A stretch of DNA of 64,000 nt from Alphaproteobacteria bacterium (GTDB taxonomy: Bacteria; Pseudomonadota; Alphaproteobacteria; VGDZ01), in assembly GCA_016869515.1 (NCBI GenBank), contig VGDZ01000010.1, positions 1 to 64,000 of the forward strand, in the 5' to 3' direction. This document shows positions 18,449-28,857 of the stretch, in pieces. The translations under genes were made by a program, and so were the position numbers. The notes below the pieces were generated by a model that saw only the letters and a program-made list of their open reading frames with translations, ran no database searches and had not been told where the DNA came from. Positions within the stretch are counted from its first letter, which is position 1, and the number at the start of each line of letters is the position of its first letter.

Positions 18449-19638
18449 GCGGCGCGTCGACCATCGCGCTGGCGGCGCATCGTCGCCCGCGCCGGATCAG
18501 CATTCTGGGCGCGACCGGTTCGGTTGGACAGAGCACGATTGATCTGCTTTCGCGCCATCCCGGCGCCTTTCAGGTCGAGGCGCTGACCGCGCAGCGCAAT
18601 GTCGAGCGGCTGGCGGCGGATGCGCGGCGGCTGGGCGCGCGTTTCGCCGCCATCGGCGACGAGGCGCGCCACGCCGATCTCAAGGCGGCGCTGGCGGGCT
18701 CGGGTATCGAGGCGGGCGCCGGCCGCGCGGCATTGATCGAAGCGGCGCGCCGCCCGGCCGATCTGACCATGGCGGCGATCGTGGGATATGCCGGGCTGGA
18801 GCCGACCATGGCGGCGATCGAGGCCGGGCGCATCGTCGCGCTGGCCAACAAGGAGACTTTGGTCGCCGCCGGACCGCTGGTGGTCGAACGGGTCAAGGCT
18901 TGCGGTGCCACGCTGTTGCCGGTCGATTCCGAGCACAATGCCATCTTCCAGGTGTTCGATTTCGCGCGTGCCGAGCGGGTGTCGCGCATCCTCCTGACCG
19001 CCTCCGGCGGACCGTTCCGCGATGCGCCGGCCGAGGCGCTGGCGCGGGTCACGCCCGACCAGGCCATCGCCCATCCGGTGTGGTCGATGGGCGCCAAGAT
19101 TTCGGTCGATTCCGCCACGCTGATGAACAAGGGCCTCGAGCTGATCGAGGCCGCCTGGCTGTTTCCGGTGCCCGAACCGCGGATCGAGGTGTTGATCCAT
19201 CCGCAGTCGATCGTCCACAGCCTGGTCGAATACGTCGATGGCTCGGTGCTGGCCCAGCTGGGCGCGCCCGACATGCGCACGCCGATCGCCTATGCGCTGG
19301 GATGGCCCGATCGCATCGCCGGCCCGGCGCCCAGGCTCGATCTGGCGGCGATCGGGCGGCTGACCTTCCAGGCTCCGGACGAGACGCGCTTTCCGGCGCT
19401 CAGGCTGGCGCGCCAGGCGCTGCGCGCGGGCGGGGCGGCGCCGGCGGTGCTGAACGCCGCCAACGAAGTCGCGGTCGAAGCCTTCTTGGGCGGCCGTATC
19501 GGCTTCCTCGACATCGCGGCCCTGGTCGCATCGGTGCTGGACGAGGGACCCGCAGGGCCGCTAACGTCGCTGGAATCGCTGCGTTCGGTCGACCGACGCG
19601 CGCGCGCGCGGGCGAACGAGCTGGCGCAAAAAAGGTAG
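18445..19638 (+). CDS. dxr: 1-Deoxy-D-xylulose-5-phosphate reductoisomerase
   Basis: A 397-residue NADPH-dependent enzyme for the first committed step of the MEP isoprenoid pathway. It has NADPH-binding [16 protein letters not shown] near residues 15-30, [12 protein letters not shown], the metal and substrate residues in [19 protein letters not shown] and [14 protein letters not shown]. The start is GTG 18445 (an adjacent GTG at 18442 is possible). Clustering with uppS and rseP is standard in proteobacteria. Confidence 0.97.
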   Translation: MSGASTIALAAHRRPRRISILGATGSVGQSTIDLLSRHPGAFQVEALTAQRNVERLAADARRLGARFAAIGDEARHADLKAALAGSGIEAGAGRAALIEAARRPADLTMAAIVGYAGLEPTMAAIEAGRIVALANKETLVAAGPLVVERVKACGATLLPVDSEHNAIFQVFDFARAERVSRILLTASGGPFRDAPAEALARVTPDQAIAHPVWSMGAKISVDSATLMNKGLELIEAAWLFPVPEPRIEVLIHPQSIVHSLVEYVDGSVLAQLGAPDMRTPIAYALGWPDRIAGPAPRLDLAAIGRLTFQAPDETRFPALRLARQALRAGGAAPAVLNAANEVAVEAFLGGRIGFLDIAALVASVLDEGPAGPLTSLESLRSVDRRARARANELAQKR

Positions 19639-19641
19639 GGT

Positions 19642-20787
19642 ATGGGCGGGCTGATCGATCTGTCGGGCGATTTCGCCTACACGCTGGCGGCGTTCCTGGT
19701 GGTGCTGACGGTGCTGGTGTTCGTCCACGAGCTGGGTCATTACCTGGCGGCGCGGCGCTGCGACATCCGGGTCGAGGTATTCTCGATCGGCTTCGGACCC
19801 GAGATCTGGGGGTTCGACGACCGTCACGGCACGCGCTGGCGGCTGTCCTGGATCCCGATCGGCGGCTACGTCAAGTTCTTCGGCGATGCCGACGCGGCGT
19901 CGATGCCGGGCGAAACCGGCGCGCTGAACGAAGCCGAGCGCGCGGTGGCCTTTCCCTGCAAGACGGTCGGACAGCGCGCCTTCGTCGTCGTCGCCGGACC
20001 CTTGGCCAATCTGGTTTTCGCCGCCGTGGTCTATGCCGGGCTGGCGCTGAGCCTGGGGGTGGCCTTCACGCCGCCGGTGGTGGGCGAGGTCCAGCCCGAC
20101 AGCGCCGCCGCCGCCGCCGGCCTGCGGTCGGGCGACCGGGTGCTGAGCGCGGGCGGCTCGAGCATCGAGCGCTTCCAGGATCTGCAGCGCGTGGTGCGCT
20201 TGCGGCCGGGCGAGACGCTGGCGTTCGAGATCGAGCGCGAGGGCACGCGTCGGTCGCTGACCGCCACGATCGGCCGGCGCACGCTGGTCGATCGCTGGGG
20301 CAACAAATCCGACATCGGGCTGCTGGGCATCAGCCAGGCCGGCGTCGAGATCCGTCGGCTCGGACCGGTGGCGGCGCTGTGGCACGGTGCGATGGAGACC
20401 TGGCATACCGGCGGCGCCATCATGACCGCCATCGGCCAGATGTTCGCCGGCACGCGGCCGCTCGACGAATTGGGCGGGCCGCTTCGCATCGCGCACATCT
20501 CGGGCGAGATGGCCAAGAGCGGGTTCGCCGCCTTGGTCGCCTTTGTCGGCTACATGTCGGTCAGTCTCGGCCTGATCAACCTGTTTCCGGTGCCATTGCT
20601 CGATGGCGGCCATCTCGCCGCCTACGCCATCGAGGCGGTACGGGGTCGCGCCCTGTCGCTGCGGGCGCAGGAGATCGCCGCCCGCATCGGCCTCGGCTTG
20701 GTGCTGGCGCTGTTCGTGCTCGGCACCTGGAACGACCGCTACGTGCTGCGCCTGATCGCCGACGCTTTGGGGAGCCTGTTCTCGTGA
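19642..20787 (+). CDS. rseP: RIP zinc metalloprotease RseP
   Basis: A 381-residue site-2 protease in the inner membrane. The zinc site is H29-E30-L31-G32-H33 in the first helix and the second ligand is D321 in NLFPVPLLDGGHL. One PDZ domain occupies about residues 140-215 (PDSAAAAAGLRSGDRVLSAG); E. coli RseP has two. It cleaves anti-sigma factors and signal-peptide remnants. The spacing of three bases from dxr and a GTGA overlap with bamA suggest coupled translation. Confidence 0.95.
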   Translation: MGGLIDLSGDFAYTLAAFLVVLTVLVFVHELGHYLAARRCDIRVEVFSIGFGPEIWGFDDRHGTRWRLSWIPIGGYVKFFGDADAASMPGETGALNEAERAVAFPCKTVGQRAFVVVAGPLANLVFAAVVYAGLALSLGVAFTPPVVGEVQPDSAAAAAGLRSGDRVLSAGGSSIERFQDLQRVVRLRPGETLAFEIEREGTRRSLTATIGRRTLVDRWGNKSDIGLLGISQAGVEIRRLGPVAALWHGAMETWHTGGAIMTAIGQMFAGTRPLDELGGPLRIAHISGEMAKSGFAALVAFVGYMSVSLGLINLFPVPLLDGGHLAAYAIEAVRGRALSLRAQEIAARIGLGLVLALFVLGTWNDRYVLRLIADALGSLFS

Positions 20788-23033
20788 GGTGGGCGAGCGT
20801 TTTCGCGCTGTGGCTGTGGGCAGTGGCCGCCTTCGGCCAGGGCTTCACCATCCGCGAGGTGCGGGTCGAGGGCAACCAGCGCATCGATCCCGAGACCGTG
20901 CGCTCCTACATGGCGCTGGGCGCGGGCGAACCGATCGATGCCGACAAGGTCGACCGTTCGCTCAAGGCGCTGTTCGCCACCCAATTGTTCGCCGATGTCG
21001 CCATCCGCCGCGAGGGGCCCGACCTGGTGGTGAGGGTGGTCGAGAACCCGGTCATCAACCGCATCGCTTTCGAGGGCAACCGGCGGTTCGAAAGCAAGGT
21101 GCTCGAGGCCGAGATCCAGCTGCGGGCGCGCGTGGTCTACACCCGCACCCGCGTCCAGGCCGACGTGCAGCGGCTGCTGCAAATGTACCGCCGCAACGGC
21201 CGTTTCGCCGCCGCGGTCGAACCCAAGATCGTGCAGTTGCCGCAGAACCGGGTCGACCTGGTGTTCGAGATCGTCGAGGGCGAACCCACCGGCATCCGCC
21301 GCATCAACTTCATCGGCAACCGCCGCTTCGCCGATGCCAAGCTGCGCGACATCGTCCAGACCCGCGAATCCCGCTGGTACCGGATCTTCACCACCGACGA
21401 CATCTACGACCCCGACCGGCTGACGGTCGATCGCGAGGAGCTGCGCCGCTACTACCTGTCGAAGGGCCACGCCGATTTCCGGGTGCTGGCGGCCTATGCC
21501 GAACTCTCGCCCGACCGGCGCGATTTCTTCATCACCTTCGCGCTCGAGGAGGGCGAGATCTACCGCTTCGGCGACGTCCGCGTGGTGAGCGAGATCCGCG
21601 CCCTACCGGCCGAGGACGTGGTGGCGGCGGTGACGACGCTGCAGGGCGAGACCTACGATGCCGACGAGGTCGAACGCTCGGTGCAGGCGCTGACCACCGA
21701 AGTCGGCTCGCGCGGCTATGCCTTCGCCGACGTTCGGCCCGAGATCAAGCGCGATCGCGAGCGCCGCATCATCGACGTGGTCTATCGCATCGGCGAGGGC
21801 CAGCGCATCTACGTCGAGCGGATCGACATCACCGGCAACGTCCGCACGCTCGATCGCGTGGTGCGGCGCGAATTCCGGCTGGCCGAGGGCGACGCCTTCA
21901 ACGCCGCCAAGCTGCGGCGATCGCGCCAGCGCGTCATCGGCCTGGGCTACTTCGAACGGGTCGAGGTCCGCAACGTGCGCGGCAGCGCGCCCGACAAGAC
22001 CGTGGTCGCGATCGACGTGCGCGAGAAGTCGACCGGCGAGCTGTCGATCGGGCTGGGCTTCTCGACCGCCGACGGCCTGCTGGGCGAGATCGGCATTCGC
22101 GAACGCAACCTGCTCGGCACCGGCCGCGACATGCGGCTGGGATACACGCTCTCCTCCCGCCGTACCCAGGCGGATTTCGCCCTGATCGAGCCCTATTTCA
22201 TGGACCGCAACATGGCGATGAGCTTCGAGCTGATGGATCGCGAGCGCAACCGTCAGCGCGAGGCTTCGTTCGACGATCGCACCCAGCTGGGACGGGTGCG
22301 CACCAACTACCCGTTGACCGAATTCCTGTCGCAGGGGTTCGGCTACACCCTGCGTACCGACACCATCGAGAATGTCGGCACCAACGCCTCGCGCTTCGTC
22401 AAGCGACAGCAGGGCTCGTTCACCTCGTCCGAAATCGGCCACGTCATCACCTACGATCGGCGCGACAACCGCATCGATCCGACCGACGGCTACTACATTC
22501 GCTTCGCCCAGGAATATGCCGGGCTGGGCGGCGACATCAACCTGGTGCGGCTGACCTCGGACTACAGCTTCTATTATCCGGTCGGCGACGATTCCACCGC
22601 CGCCCTGCTGCTGTCCGAAGGCATGGTCTTCGGGTTGGGCGAGAACGTGCGCATCCCGCAACGCTTCTATCTCGGCGGCAACTCGTTCCGCGGCTTCCGT
22701 TCCGCCGGCATCGGTCCGCGCGACCAGGCCACCAGCGACGCGCTCGGCGGCACCATGTTCTACACCGCCAGCGGCGAATATCGCTTCCCGCTGGGTTTCC
22801 CGAAGGAACTGGGCGTGCTCGGCCGCAGCTTCGTCGACGTAGGTTCGCTGGCGAAGTCGGACGAAAGCGGCACTGGCATCCTCGACACCGGCGATCCGCG
22901 GGTCTCGGCCGGGGTCGGCATGACCTGGAAGACGCCGCTGGGGCCGTTGGCGATCGATCTCGGTTGGGCCCTGGTCAAGGAACCCTTCGATCGCACCGAG
23001 ATCCTGCGCATCAGCTTCGGCACGCGGTTCTGA
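20784..23033 (+). CDS. bamA: Outer membrane protein assembly factor BamA
   Basis: A 749-residue Omp85 protein. A signal peptide (about residues 1-19, ending AFGQG) is followed by five POTRA domains to about residue 410, for example IREVRVEGNQRIDPETVRSY, VRVVENPVINRIAFEGN and GQRIYVERIDITGN. The C-terminal 16-strand barrel has the YLGGNSFRGFRSAGIGPRD motif (VRGF-type) and ends in phenylalanine. It folds beta-barrel proteins into the outer membrane. The start is GTG 20784, inside the rseP stop. Confidence 0.96.
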   Translation: MRWASVFALWLWAVAAFGQGFTIREVRVEGNQRIDPETVRSYMALGAGEPIDADKVDRSLKALFATQLFADVAIRREGPDLVVRVVENPVINRIAFEGNRRFESKVLEAEIQLRARVVYTRTRVQADVQRLLQMYRRNGRFAAAVEPKIVQLPQNRVDLVFEIVEGEPTGIRRINFIGNRRFADAKLRDIVQTRESRWYRIFTTDDIYDPDRLTVDREELRRYYLSKGHADFRVLAAYAELSPDRRDFFITFALEEGEIYRFGDVRVVSEIRALPAEDVVAAVTTLQGETYDADEVERSVQALTTEVGSRGYAFADVRPEIKRDRERRIIDVVYRIGEGQRIYVERIDITGNVRTLDRVVRREFRLAEGDAFNAAKLRRSRQRVIGLGYFERVEVRNVRGSAPDKTVVAIDVREKSTGELSIGLGFSTADGLLGEIGIRERNLLGTGRDMRLGYTLSSRRTQADFALIEPYFMDRNMAMSFELMDRERNRQREASFDDRTQLGRVRTNYPLTEFLSQGFGYTLRTDTIENVGTNASRFVKRQQGSFTSSEIGHVITYDRRDNRIDPTDGYYIRFAQEYAGLGGDINLVRLTSDYSFYYPVGDDSTAALLLSEGMVFGLGENVRIPQRFYLGGNSFRGFRSAGIGPRDQATSDALGGTMFYTASGEYRFPLGFPKELGVLGRSFVDVGSLAKSDESGTGILDTGDPRVSAGVGMTWKTPLGPLAIDLGWALVKEPFDRTEILRISFGTRF

Positions 23034-23128
23034 GCGGTCGGCTCCTGGCGTTTTCGGGCATGGCCTGCTAGATCAGGCGCGCTTGCGACGGAAGCATGTC
23101 GCGGCGGGATCGGTGGAAGGAGTACGCC

Positions 23129-23668
23129 ATGAAGGCAGCTTGGGCGGCAGGTTTGGCGCTGTGGGTGTCGGCCGGCGCGGCGCTGGCGCAAGGATTGCCG
23201 CCGGCGGTGATCGCCGTGGTCGACACCAGTTTTCTGGTTCGCGAGTCGCTGGCCGGCAAGGACATCCAGACGCAGATGGATCGGTTTCGTGGCGCCATTC
23301 AGGCCGAGGTGCAGAAGGACGAGGAGTCCTTGCGCGCCCAGGAACAGGAGCTGGCGCGCCAGCGCACCGTGCTGACGCCCGATGCCTTCGCCGAACGCCA
23401 GCGCGCCTTCCAGCAGCGCTATGGCGAACTGCAGCGCCGCCTCCAGGAGCGCATGCGCGGCCTGGAGCGCGTCCAGGTGGCGGCGCGCGACCAGTTCAGC
23501 CGCGCCGTGTTCGAGGCGGTGACGCCGATGTCGCAAAGCCGCGGCTTCAATGTCGTGCTGGAAAAGAACCAGATTCCCTGGGCGCGGGCCGAGCTCGACA
23601 TCACCCCGCAGGTGATGGAGGAGCTCAACCGCCGCACGCCCAAGATCGCCGTTCCCCGGCCGGAATAA
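23129..23668 (+). CDS. skp: Periplasmic chaperone, OmpH/Skp family
   Basis: A 179-residue exported protein. A signal peptide covers residues 1-22 (ending GAALAQ) and a VIAVVDTSFLVRES strand follows. A long charged coiled-coil tentacle (about 45-125) is rich in Glu, Gln and Arg. The last strand region reads GFNVVLEKNQIPWARAELDIT. Skp trimers carry unfolded outer-membrane proteins to the Bam complex encoded just upstream. GGAAGGAG precedes ATG 23129. The bamA-skp-lpxD order is conserved in proteobacteria. Confidence 0.92.
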   Translation: MKAAWAAGLALWVSAGAALAQGLPPAVIAVVDTSFLVRESLAGKDIQTQMDRFRGAIQAEVQKDEESLRAQEQELARQRTVLTPDAFAERQRAFQQRYGELQRRLQERMRGLERVQVAARDQFSRAVFEAVTPMSQSRGFNVVLEKNQIPWARAELDITPQVMEELNRRTPKIAVPRPE

Positions 23669-23680
23669 AGCGGGCGCGGC

Positions 23681-24712
23681 ATGGCGGATCCGCGATTCTT
23701 CGTCCGCTCGGGACCGTTCGCGCTGGGCGCCTTGGCCGAGCGCGTCGGCGCAAGGCTGGCTGAAGGCGTCGATCCGGCGCGCATGGTGGTCGATGTGGCG
23801 CCGCTCGATCGGGCCGGCCCCGGCGACATCAGCTTTGTCGACAATCCCAAATATCTCGAGGCGCTGGCCACCACCAAGGCCGGCGCCGTGATCCTGTCCG
23901 AACGCCATGCGGCGCGCGCGCCCTTGGGCTCGGCGCGGATGCTGAGCGCGGCACCCTATTTGGCCTATGCCCGCATCGCCCAGGCGTTCTATCCGGCGCC
24001 GCGTCCCGAGCCCGGCATCTCGGCCGGCGCGCATGTCGATCCTTCGGCGCGATTGGGCGAGGGGGCGGCGGTGGCCGCAGGCGCGGTGATCGAGCGCGGC
24101 GTCGAGATCGGTCCGCGCTGCGTCATCGGCGCCGGGGCGACGCTGGCGCCTGAGGTGCGGCTGGGCGCCGATTGCCGCATCGGCGCCGGCGTTCACTTGG
24201 CCTATTGCCTGATCGGCGATCGCGTCACCATTCATCAAGGGACTTGCGTCGGTCAGGACGGTTTCGGCTTCGCGCCCGATCCCAAGGGGCACGTCAAGGT
24301 GCCCCAACTCGGGCGCGTGCTGATCGGCGACGATTGCGAGATCGGCGCCAACGTCACGATCGATCGCGGCGCCGGACCCGATACCGAGATCGGCGCCGGC
24401 AGTTGGATCGACAATCTGGTGCAGATCGGACATAACGTCCGCCTCGGGCGCGGCTGCATCCTGATCGCGCAAAGCGGCATCGCCGGATCGACCGTGCTGG
24501 GCGATTTCGCGGTGGTGGCGGCCCAGGCCGGGCTCACCGGCCATTTGCGCATCGGCGCCGGCGCCCAGATCGCGGGCCAGGCCGGCGTGATGCGCGACGT
24601 GCCGCCCGGCGCCAAGATGGGCGGCAGCCCAGCGGTGCCGATCCGCGACTGGCACCGCCAAACCCTGGCGCTGGAGAAACTGGCCAAGGGGCGTCAAGAG
24701 GAGGACCCATGA
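23681..24712 (+). CDS. lpxD: UDP-3-O-(3-hydroxyacyl)glucosamine N-acyltransferase
   Basis: A 343-residue lipid A enzyme that adds the second hydroxyacyl chain. It has an N-terminal uridine-binding domain (about 1-100), then a left-handed beta helix of hexapeptide repeats such as [20 protein letters not shown]. The catalytic His lies in the [14 protein letters not shown] segment. The [12 protein letters not shown] block is diagnostic for LpxD. It overlaps fabZ by four bases. Confidence 0.97.
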   Translation: MADPRFFVRSGPFALGALAERVGARLAEGVDPARMVVDVAPLDRAGPGDISFVDNPKYLEALATTKAGAVILSERHAARAPLGSARMLSAAPYLAYARIAQAFYPAPRPEPGISAGAHVDPSARLGEGAAVAAGAVIERGVEIGPRCVIGAGATLAPEVRLGADCRIGAGVHLAYCLIGDRVTIHQGTCVGQDGFGFAPDPKGHVKVPQLGRVLIGDDCEIGANVTIDRGAGPDTEIGAGSWIDNLVQIGHNVRLGRGCILIAQSGIAGSTVLGDFAVVAAQAGLTGHLRIGAGAQIAGQAGVMRDVPPGAKMGGSPAVPIRDWHRQTLALEKLAKGRQEEDP

Positions 24713-25179
24713 CCGAGACCGCGCCTGCCGCGGCGACCATCGAGGCCGCCGACATCCTGCGCATCCTCAAGATGATCCCGCACCGCTATCCGATGCTGAT
24801 GGTCGACCGCGTCGTCGACATGGTGGCCGGAGAGTCGGCGGTCGGGGTGAAGAACGTGTCGTTCAACGAACCCCATTTCCAGGGCCACTTTCCCGACCGG
24901 CCGATCATGCCCGGGGTGATGATCGTCGAGGCCATGGCGCAGACCGCGGCCGTGCTGGTGGTGGCGACGCTGGGCGGGGCATCCGAGGGCAAGCTGGTCT
25001 ACTTCATGAGCATCGACCATGCGCGCTTCCGGCGGCCGGTGACGCCCGGCGACACCATGCGCATCCACGTCAAGCGCGAGCACAGCCGCGGCAATGTCTG
25101 GCGCTTCTCGGCCGAGGCCAAGGTCGAGGGCAAGACCGTGGCCGAGGCCACCTTCACCGCTATGATCGCGGAGCGCTAG
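24709..25179 (+). CDS. fabZ: 3-Hydroxyacyl-ACP dehydratase FabZ
   Basis: A 156-residue hot-dog fold dehydratase of fatty acid elongation. The catalytic His is in [19 protein letters not shown] and the Glu in [13 protein letters not shown]. The N-terminus contains [17 protein letters not shown]. FabZ uses the same 3-hydroxyacyl-ACPs that LpxA and LpxD consume. Its place between lpxD and lpxA, overlapping the former by four bases, balances lipid A against phospholipid synthesis. Confidence 0.97.
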   Translation: MTETAPAAATIEAADILRILKMIPHRYPMLMVDRVVDMVAGESAVGVKNVSFNEPHFQGHFPDRPIMPGVMIVEAMAQTAAVLVVATLGGASEGKLVYFMSIDHARFRRPVTPGDTMRIHVKREHSRGNVWRFSAEAKVEGKTVAEATFTAMIAER

Positions 25180-25183
25180 GCCG

Positions 25184-25984
25184 ATGGCCCGCATCCATCC
25201 CACCGCCGTGGTCGAGGCCGGCGCCGAGATCGACGCCGCCGCCACGATCGGTCCCTATTGCGTGGTCGGCAAGGGCGCTAGGTTGGCGGCCGGCGTCGAA
25301 CTCAAATCGCATGTCGTCGTCGCCGGCCGCACCGCCATCGGCGAAGGCACGGTGATCTTCCCCTTCGCCTCGATCGGCCATCAGCCGCAGGACCTCAAAT
25401 ACGCCGGCGAAGATTCGATCCTGACGATCGGCAAGCGCAACGTCATCCGCGAACACGTCACCATGAACCCCGGCACCAAGGGCGACCATCTCGAAACCCG
25501 GGTCGGCGACGACGGCTTGTTCATGGCCGGCAGCCATGTCGCCCATGACTGCGTGGTCGGCAATCACGTCGTGCTGGCCAACCATGCCGCGATTGCCGGT
25601 CATGTGCGGGTCGACGACCACGCCATCCTGGGCGGTCTTTCGGCGGTGCATCAGTTCGTGCGCATCGGCAAGCACGCCATGATCGGCGGCATGTCGGGGG
25701 TCGACAACGATGTCATCCCGTTCGGGCTGGCGATCGGCAATCGCGCCGGGCTGATGGGCCTCAATGTCGTCGGGCTCAAGCGCCGCGGCTTCTCGCGCGA
25801 GGAGATCCACGACCTGCGCGCGGCCTATCGGCTGCTGTTCGCCGAGGAAGGCACGCTGCAGGAGCGGGTCGACGACGTCGCCGAGATGTTCAAGGCCTCG
25901 GCGGTGGTCGGCGACATCGTCGCCTTCATCCGCGCCGACACCAGCCGCTCGATCTGCCAGCCGCGCGCCGAACGTGCCCCCTAG
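25184..25984 (+). CDS. lpxA: UDP-N-acetylglucosamine acyltransferase
   Basis: A 266-residue trimeric hexapeptide-repeat enzyme catalysing the first acylation of lipid A. The beta helix starts at [20 protein letters not shown] and includes the catalytic His in [19 protein letters not shown]. The [16 protein letters not shown] block and the C-terminal helical domain ([20 protein letters not shown]) are typical. It starts five bases after fabZ. Its stop overlaps lpxI by 11 bases. Confidence 0.97.
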   Translation: MARIHPTAVVEAGAEIDAAATIGPYCVVGKGARLAAGVELKSHVVVAGRTAIGEGTVIFPFASIGHQPQDLKYAGEDSILTIGKRNVIREHVTMNPGTKGDHLETRVGDDGLFMAGSHVAHDCVVGNHVVLANHAAIAGHVRVDDHAILGGLSAVHQFVRIGKHAMIGGMSGVDNDVIPFGLAIGNRAGLMGLNVVGLKRRGFSREEIHDLRAAYRLLFAEEGTLQERVDDVAEMFKASAVVGDIVAFIRADTSRSICQPRAERAP

Positions 25985-26801
25985 GCTGGGCATCCTGGCC
26001 GGGTCGGGTCCGCTGCCCGGATTGCTGCTCGAAGCCGGACGCGCCCAGGGCCGCGATCCCTTCATTGTCGCCTTCGAGGGCTTTGCCGACGATCCGCGGC
26101 TGTTCCAGGCGCCGCATGCGCGCGTCAACTTGACCCAAGTCGGCAAACTGTTCGAAGCCTTGCGCGGCGCCGGTTGCGCCGAAATCGTGCTGTGCGGGCG
26201 GCTGGCGCGCCCGGCATGGCGCGAGATTCGGCCCGACTGGAAAGGCTTGACGCTGCTGCCCAAGCTGGTCGCGGCGCAGGGCGGGGACGATGCGCTGCTG
26301 CGGGTGATCGTCGCCGAATTCGAGGCCGAGGGCTTCGGCGTCCTCGGCGCCGATCAGATCTTGGCCGAACTGGCGGCGCCGGCGGGCGCGCTGGGGACCC
26401 GGCAGCCGGACGACCAAGCCAAGGCCGACATCGCCCGTGCGGTGGCGCTGTTGCGCGGGCTGGGCCGTTTCGACGTCGGCCAGGGCGCCATTGTCCAGCA
26501 AGGCCGGGTGCTGGGAATCGAGGCGGCCGAGGGTACGGACGGGTTGATCCGGCGTTGCGGCGCATTGCGCCAGCCGGGGCCAGGCGGGGTATTGGTGAAA
26601 CTCAGGAAGCCGGGCCAGGAGCGACGCGTCGATCTGCCGACCATCGGCGTCGATACGGTGCGCGAAGCGGCCGCGGCCGGGCTGGCCGGGATCGCGGTCG
26701 AGGCCGGCGGCGCGCTGGTGGTCGACCGCCCGGGCGTCGCGCGCGCGGCCGACGAGAGCGGCCTGTTCGTGATCGGCATCGCGGCCGAGAGCGATGGCTG
26801 A
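25974..26801 (+). CDS. lpxI: UDP-2,3-diacylglucosamine diphosphatase LpxI
   Basis: A 275-residue LpxI (formerly DUF1009) enzyme that hydrolyses UDP-2,3-diacylglucosamine to lipid X, the alphaproteobacterial substitute for LpxH. It begins [14 protein letters not shown]. Two domains follow, with conserved [56 protein letters not shown] and a closing [11 protein letters not shown]. The start GTG 25974 lies within lpxA. lpxB overlaps the end by eight bases. Confidence 0.93.
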   Translation: MPPRLGILAGSGPLPGLLLEAGRAQGRDPFIVAFEGFADDPRLFQAPHARVNLTQVGKLFEALRGAGCAEIVLCGRLARPAWREIRPDWKGLTLLPKLVAAQGGDDALLRVIVAEFEAEGFGVLGADQILAELAAPAGALGTRQPDDQAKADIARAVALLRGLGRFDVGQGAIVQQGRVLGIEAAEGTDGLIRRCGALRQPGPGGVLVKLRKPGQERRVDLPTIGVDTVREAAAAGLAGIAVEAGGALVVDRPGVARAADESGLFVIGIAAESDG

Positions 26802-27960
26802 GGCCGGCCTGACCGTCATGCTGGTGGCGGGCGAGCCCTCGGGCGATGTGCTCGGCGCCCGGCTGATGGCGGCGCTCAAGCTGCGGACCATGGGCCGGGT
26901 GCGCTTCATCGGCGTCGGCGGCCCGCTGATGGCGGGGCAGGGACTCGCCAGCCTGTTTCCGTTTTCGGAATTGGCGGTGGTCGGCATCGCCGAGGTGCTG
27001 CCGCGGCTGTTCAATCTGCTGCGCCGCATGCGCCAGACCGCGGCGCTGGCGAAGCGCGAGCGCCCGGACGTGGTGGTCACCATCGACGTGCCGGGCTTCA
27101 GCTTCGAAGTGGCGATGCTGCTCAGGGGCGCGGGCATTCCGCTGGTGCATTACGTCGCGCCGACGGTATGGGCCTGGCGGCCGGGGCGGGCCAAGCGCAT
27201 CGCCCGCTATTACGATCATCTCCTGGCCTTGTTGCCGTTCGAGCCGCCTTATTTCGAACGGGTCGGCCTGGGCGCCAGCTTCGTCGGCCATCCCGTGGTC
27301 GAAAGCGGGGCCGGACGCGGCCAGGGCGCGATCTTCCGCCTGCGCCACGGCATCGCCGAAACGACTCCGCTTTTGACCGTGCTGCCGGGCAGCCGGCGGG
27401 GCGAGATCGCGCGGCTGGCGGAGCCCTTCGGCGGCGCGCTGGCCATGCTGAAGGAGCGCTTTCCCGGGCTGACGGCGGCGGTGCCGACCGTGCCGGCGGT
27501 GGCGGAGCAGGCCCGTGCCGTCGCTGCGTCCTGGCCGGTGCCGAGCATCGTGATCGAGGACGAGCGCGAAAAATACGACGCCTTTGCCGCCTCGCGCGCC
27601 GCGCTGGCGGCCTCGGGAACGGTGGCGCTGGAACTGGCGCTGGCGCGATTGCCGGCCGTGGTCGCCTATCGCATCAATTGGTTGACTCATCTGATCGTGC
27701 GCGCGGTGGTCAAGGTCAAGTACGCCAACCTGGTCAATCTGATCCTGGACCGGCCGGTTGTGCCGGAACTGCTGCAGGCCGATTGCGTGCCGGAACGCTT
27801 GGCCGAGGCGGTGGCGGCGCTTATGATCGAGGGCGAGGAGCGGGCGGCGCAACTGGAAGTGGGCGAGCGCATGGCGGAATTGCTGCGGCCGGGCGATCAG
27901 CCGCCCAGCCTGAGCGCCGCCGACACGGTGCTGAAGATCGCGCAAAGGAGCAAAGGATGA
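26794..27960 (+). CDS. lpxB: Lipid-A-disaccharide synthase
   Basis: A 388-residue GT19 glycosyltransferase that joins lipid X to UDP-diacylglucosamine. Typical blocks are MLVAGEPSGDVLGARLM, FIGVGGPLMAGQGL, VTIDVPGFSFEVA, HYVAPTVWAWRPGRAKRIA, FVGHPVVE and LPGSRRGEI. It completes the lpxD-fabZ-lpxA-lpxI-lpxB block. The stop overlaps the glyoxalase start as ATGA. Confidence 0.97.
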   Translation: MAEAGLTVMLVAGEPSGDVLGARLMAALKLRTMGRVRFIGVGGPLMAGQGLASLFPFSELAVVGIAEVLPRLFNLLRRMRQTAALAKRERPDVVVTIDVPGFSFEVAMLLRGAGIPLVHYVAPTVWAWRPGRAKRIARYYDHLLALLPFEPPYFERVGLGASFVGHPVVESGAGRGQGAIFRLRHGIAETTPLLTVLPGSRRGEIARLAEPFGGALAMLKERFPGLTAAVPTVPAVAEQARAVAASWPVPSIVIEDEREKYDAFAASRAALAASGTVALELALARLPAVVAYRINWLTHLIVRAVVKVKYANLVNLILDRPVVPELLQADCVPERLAEAVAALMIEGEERAAQLEVGERMAELLRPGDQPPSLSAADTVLKIAQRSKG

Positions 27961-28364
27961 ACGCCGAAACCGGCCGCTTCCGCATGCTGCATACCATGCT
28001 GCGGGTGCTGGATCTCGACAAGTCGATCGATTTCTACACCCGGCTGTTGGGCATGAGCGTGCTCAGGCGCAAGGATTTTCCGTCCGGCCGCTTCACCCTG
28101 GCCTTCGTCGGCTACGGCGAGGAGACCGCGGCCACGGTGATCGAACTGACCCACAACTGGGATCAGAAGGAGCCCTACACCATCGGCTCGGGCTACGGCC
28201 ACATCGCCATCGGCGTACCCGACATCCACGCCACCTGCGATCGCCTGGCCAAGGACGGGGTCAAGATCCCGCGGCCGCCGGGACCGATGAAGCATGGCGG
28301 GTCCGTGATCGCCTTCATCGAAGATCCCGACGGCTACCGGATCGAGTTGATCGAACGCGCCTGA
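27957..28364 (+). CDS. gloA: Lactoylglutathione lyase (glyoxalase I)
   Basis: A 135-residue vicinal-oxygen-chelate enzyme converting the methylglyoxal-glutathione hemithioacetal to S-lactoylglutathione. The metal ligands expected for nickel-type GloA are visible: H12 in MLHTMLRVLDLDKSIDFYT, E58 in VIELTHNWD, the His in GYGHIAIGV and the Glu of GYRIELIE. The length is that of bacterial GloA. Translational coupling to lpxB (ATGA) is unusual and probably reflects operon packing. Confidence 0.94.
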   Translation: MNAETGRFRMLHTMLRVLDLDKSIDFYTRLLGMSVLRRKDFPSGRFTLAFVGYGEETAATVIELTHNWDQKEPYTIGSGYGHIAIGVPDIHATCDRLAKDGVKIPRPPGPMKHGGSVIAFIEDPDGYRIELIERA

Positions 28365-28382
28365 AACCTCCGTCGGCCTGGT

Positions 28383-28805
28383 TCAACCGCGGCGCATCAT
28401 GCCCATGCGCCGCTGACCCTGACGGGCGACCAAATCGTCGGCCAGCTTCTTCTGATCGTCGGACAGCGCGGCATAAAGCGGCCTGAAGGCCTCGGCGAAA
28501 CGCTTGACGCCGGCCGAGTGGGCATCGGCCATCTCGGCCCGCAATTCCAGGCGCCGCAGCGCGTCCATCTTGTCGCGTTCGGCGATCGACTTCTCCATCA
28601 CCGCCCGCGCCGCGGTATTGCCTTGGCGCATGGCGTCCTCGACCTTGGCCCACAGCGCCTGCTGTTCGGGCTTGATGTCGAGCAGGGTCTTCATGTAGGC
28701 GATGCGGCCCTCGAAATGGCGCGGGCTGGGCAGTTCGGTCTGGGCGAGAGCCAGGGCCGGGACGAGGCCGGCGAGGAACAGGACGGCTTGCAGGATCGAG
28801 CGCAT
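28383..28805 (-). CDS. Spy/CpxP-like periplasmic protein
   Basis: A 140-residue exported protein. The signal peptide ends near residue 21 (ALALAQ). The helical, charged mature region carries LTxxQ-like elements: LDIKPEQQALWAKVEDAM (about 42-59) and LYAALSDDQKKLADDLV (about 107-123). Spy and CpxP bind unfolded periplasmic proteins or metals and modulate envelope stress signalling. The C-terminus is Arg/Met-rich (QGQRRMGMMRRG). It reads opposite to gloA with a gap of only 18 bases. No Cpx-type kinase is adjacent. Confidence 0.8.
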   Translation of the reverse strand: MRSILQAVLFLAGLVPALALAQTELPSPRHFEGRIAYMKTLLDIKPEQQALWAKVEDAMRQGNTAARAVMEKSIAERDKMDALRRLELRAEMADAHSAGVKRFAEAFRPLYAALSDDQKKLADDLVARQGQRRMGMMRRG

Positions 28806-28857
28806 GATTCACCTCCGCTGATTTGTACGCGGCGGCGCGCCGAACCCTGCGCCGGCC

